From Symsagittifera roscoffensis (Eukaryota; Xenacoelomorpha; Acoela; Convolutidae), in assembly GCF_963678635.1 (NCBI RefSeq), contig NW_026971585.1, positions 1-42,599 on the forward strand: a stretch of DNA of 42,599 nt. The letters run 5' to 3'. The position numbers and the translations under genes were made by a program. This document shows, in pieces, positions 42,571-42,599 of the stretch. Every line of letters starts with the position of its first letter. The stretch's first letter is position 1. The notes under the pieces are model-generated. The model made no database searches. It saw nothing but the letters and a program-made list of their open reading frames with translations, and was not told the origin of the DNA.

Positions 42571-42599
42571 GTTTGTTTTTTAAATATTGGTTTTTAGTG

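Overview
The window is animal nuclear DNA: AT-rich, intron-rich, with GT-AG splicing, abundant short non-autonomous transposons and a large tandem array. Nothing prokaryotic is present: no operons, no ribosome binding sites, and no long uninterrupted genes except two large exons. The one recognisable gene is the 5' two-thirds or more of a CCDC170-family coiled-coil gene on the + strand. CCDC170 is an animal family (a Golgi- and microtubule-associated protein in mammals). The species cannot be fixed from the sequence; an invertebrate is my best guess because the protein diverges strongly from the mammalian form.

Region 1, 1-21465 (about half the window), is a head-to-tail array of seven copies of a complex repeat. 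Each copy starts at a conserved CATTCGACCAGGGCCAAGAG. The units are 4483, 1325, 4516, 2147, 2067, 3522 and 3405 bp. They share a head and a tail and differ by which internal modules are present. The short units look like products of recombination between direct repeats inside the unit. Each unit carries the left part of one hAT-like MITE. A partial eighth unit (21466-22226) carries that MITE complete, which gives the array a direction and an ancestor.

Region 2, 22227-25000, is unique AT-rich DNA with no supported gene, ending in a splice acceptor.

Region 3, 25001-42599, is the CCDC170-like gene. I could chain twelve coding exons with matching intron phases and no internal stop: 25010-25370, 29783-31042, 31338-31527, 32232-32313, 36182-36362, 36805-37670, 38034-38255, 40151-40304, 40593-40729, 40868-41034, 42049-42242 and 42374-42570. 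They total 4011 nt, or 1337 codons, and the gene runs off the right edge. The two ends of the model match the conserved coiled-coil halves of CCDC170. Between them sits a Ser/Gln/Pro/Gly-rich segment of roughly 700 residues that I do not know from the vertebrate protein. It contains a duplicated motif of the type V-x-S-x-L-S-G-x-E-Y-V-P followed by x-S-x-S-x-Y-H-x-x-C-F, and an SH3-ligand-like PLLPPR.

The introns hold further MITE copies (one with perfect 8-bp target-site duplications), a second dispersed repeat family, two minisatellites, a foldback element with 9-bp flanking repeats, and a less AT-rich island at about 32930-34260 that may be a decayed transposon. No tRNA, rRNA, snRNA or CRISPR was recognised. 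Family comparisons are from memory; no alignment or search was run.
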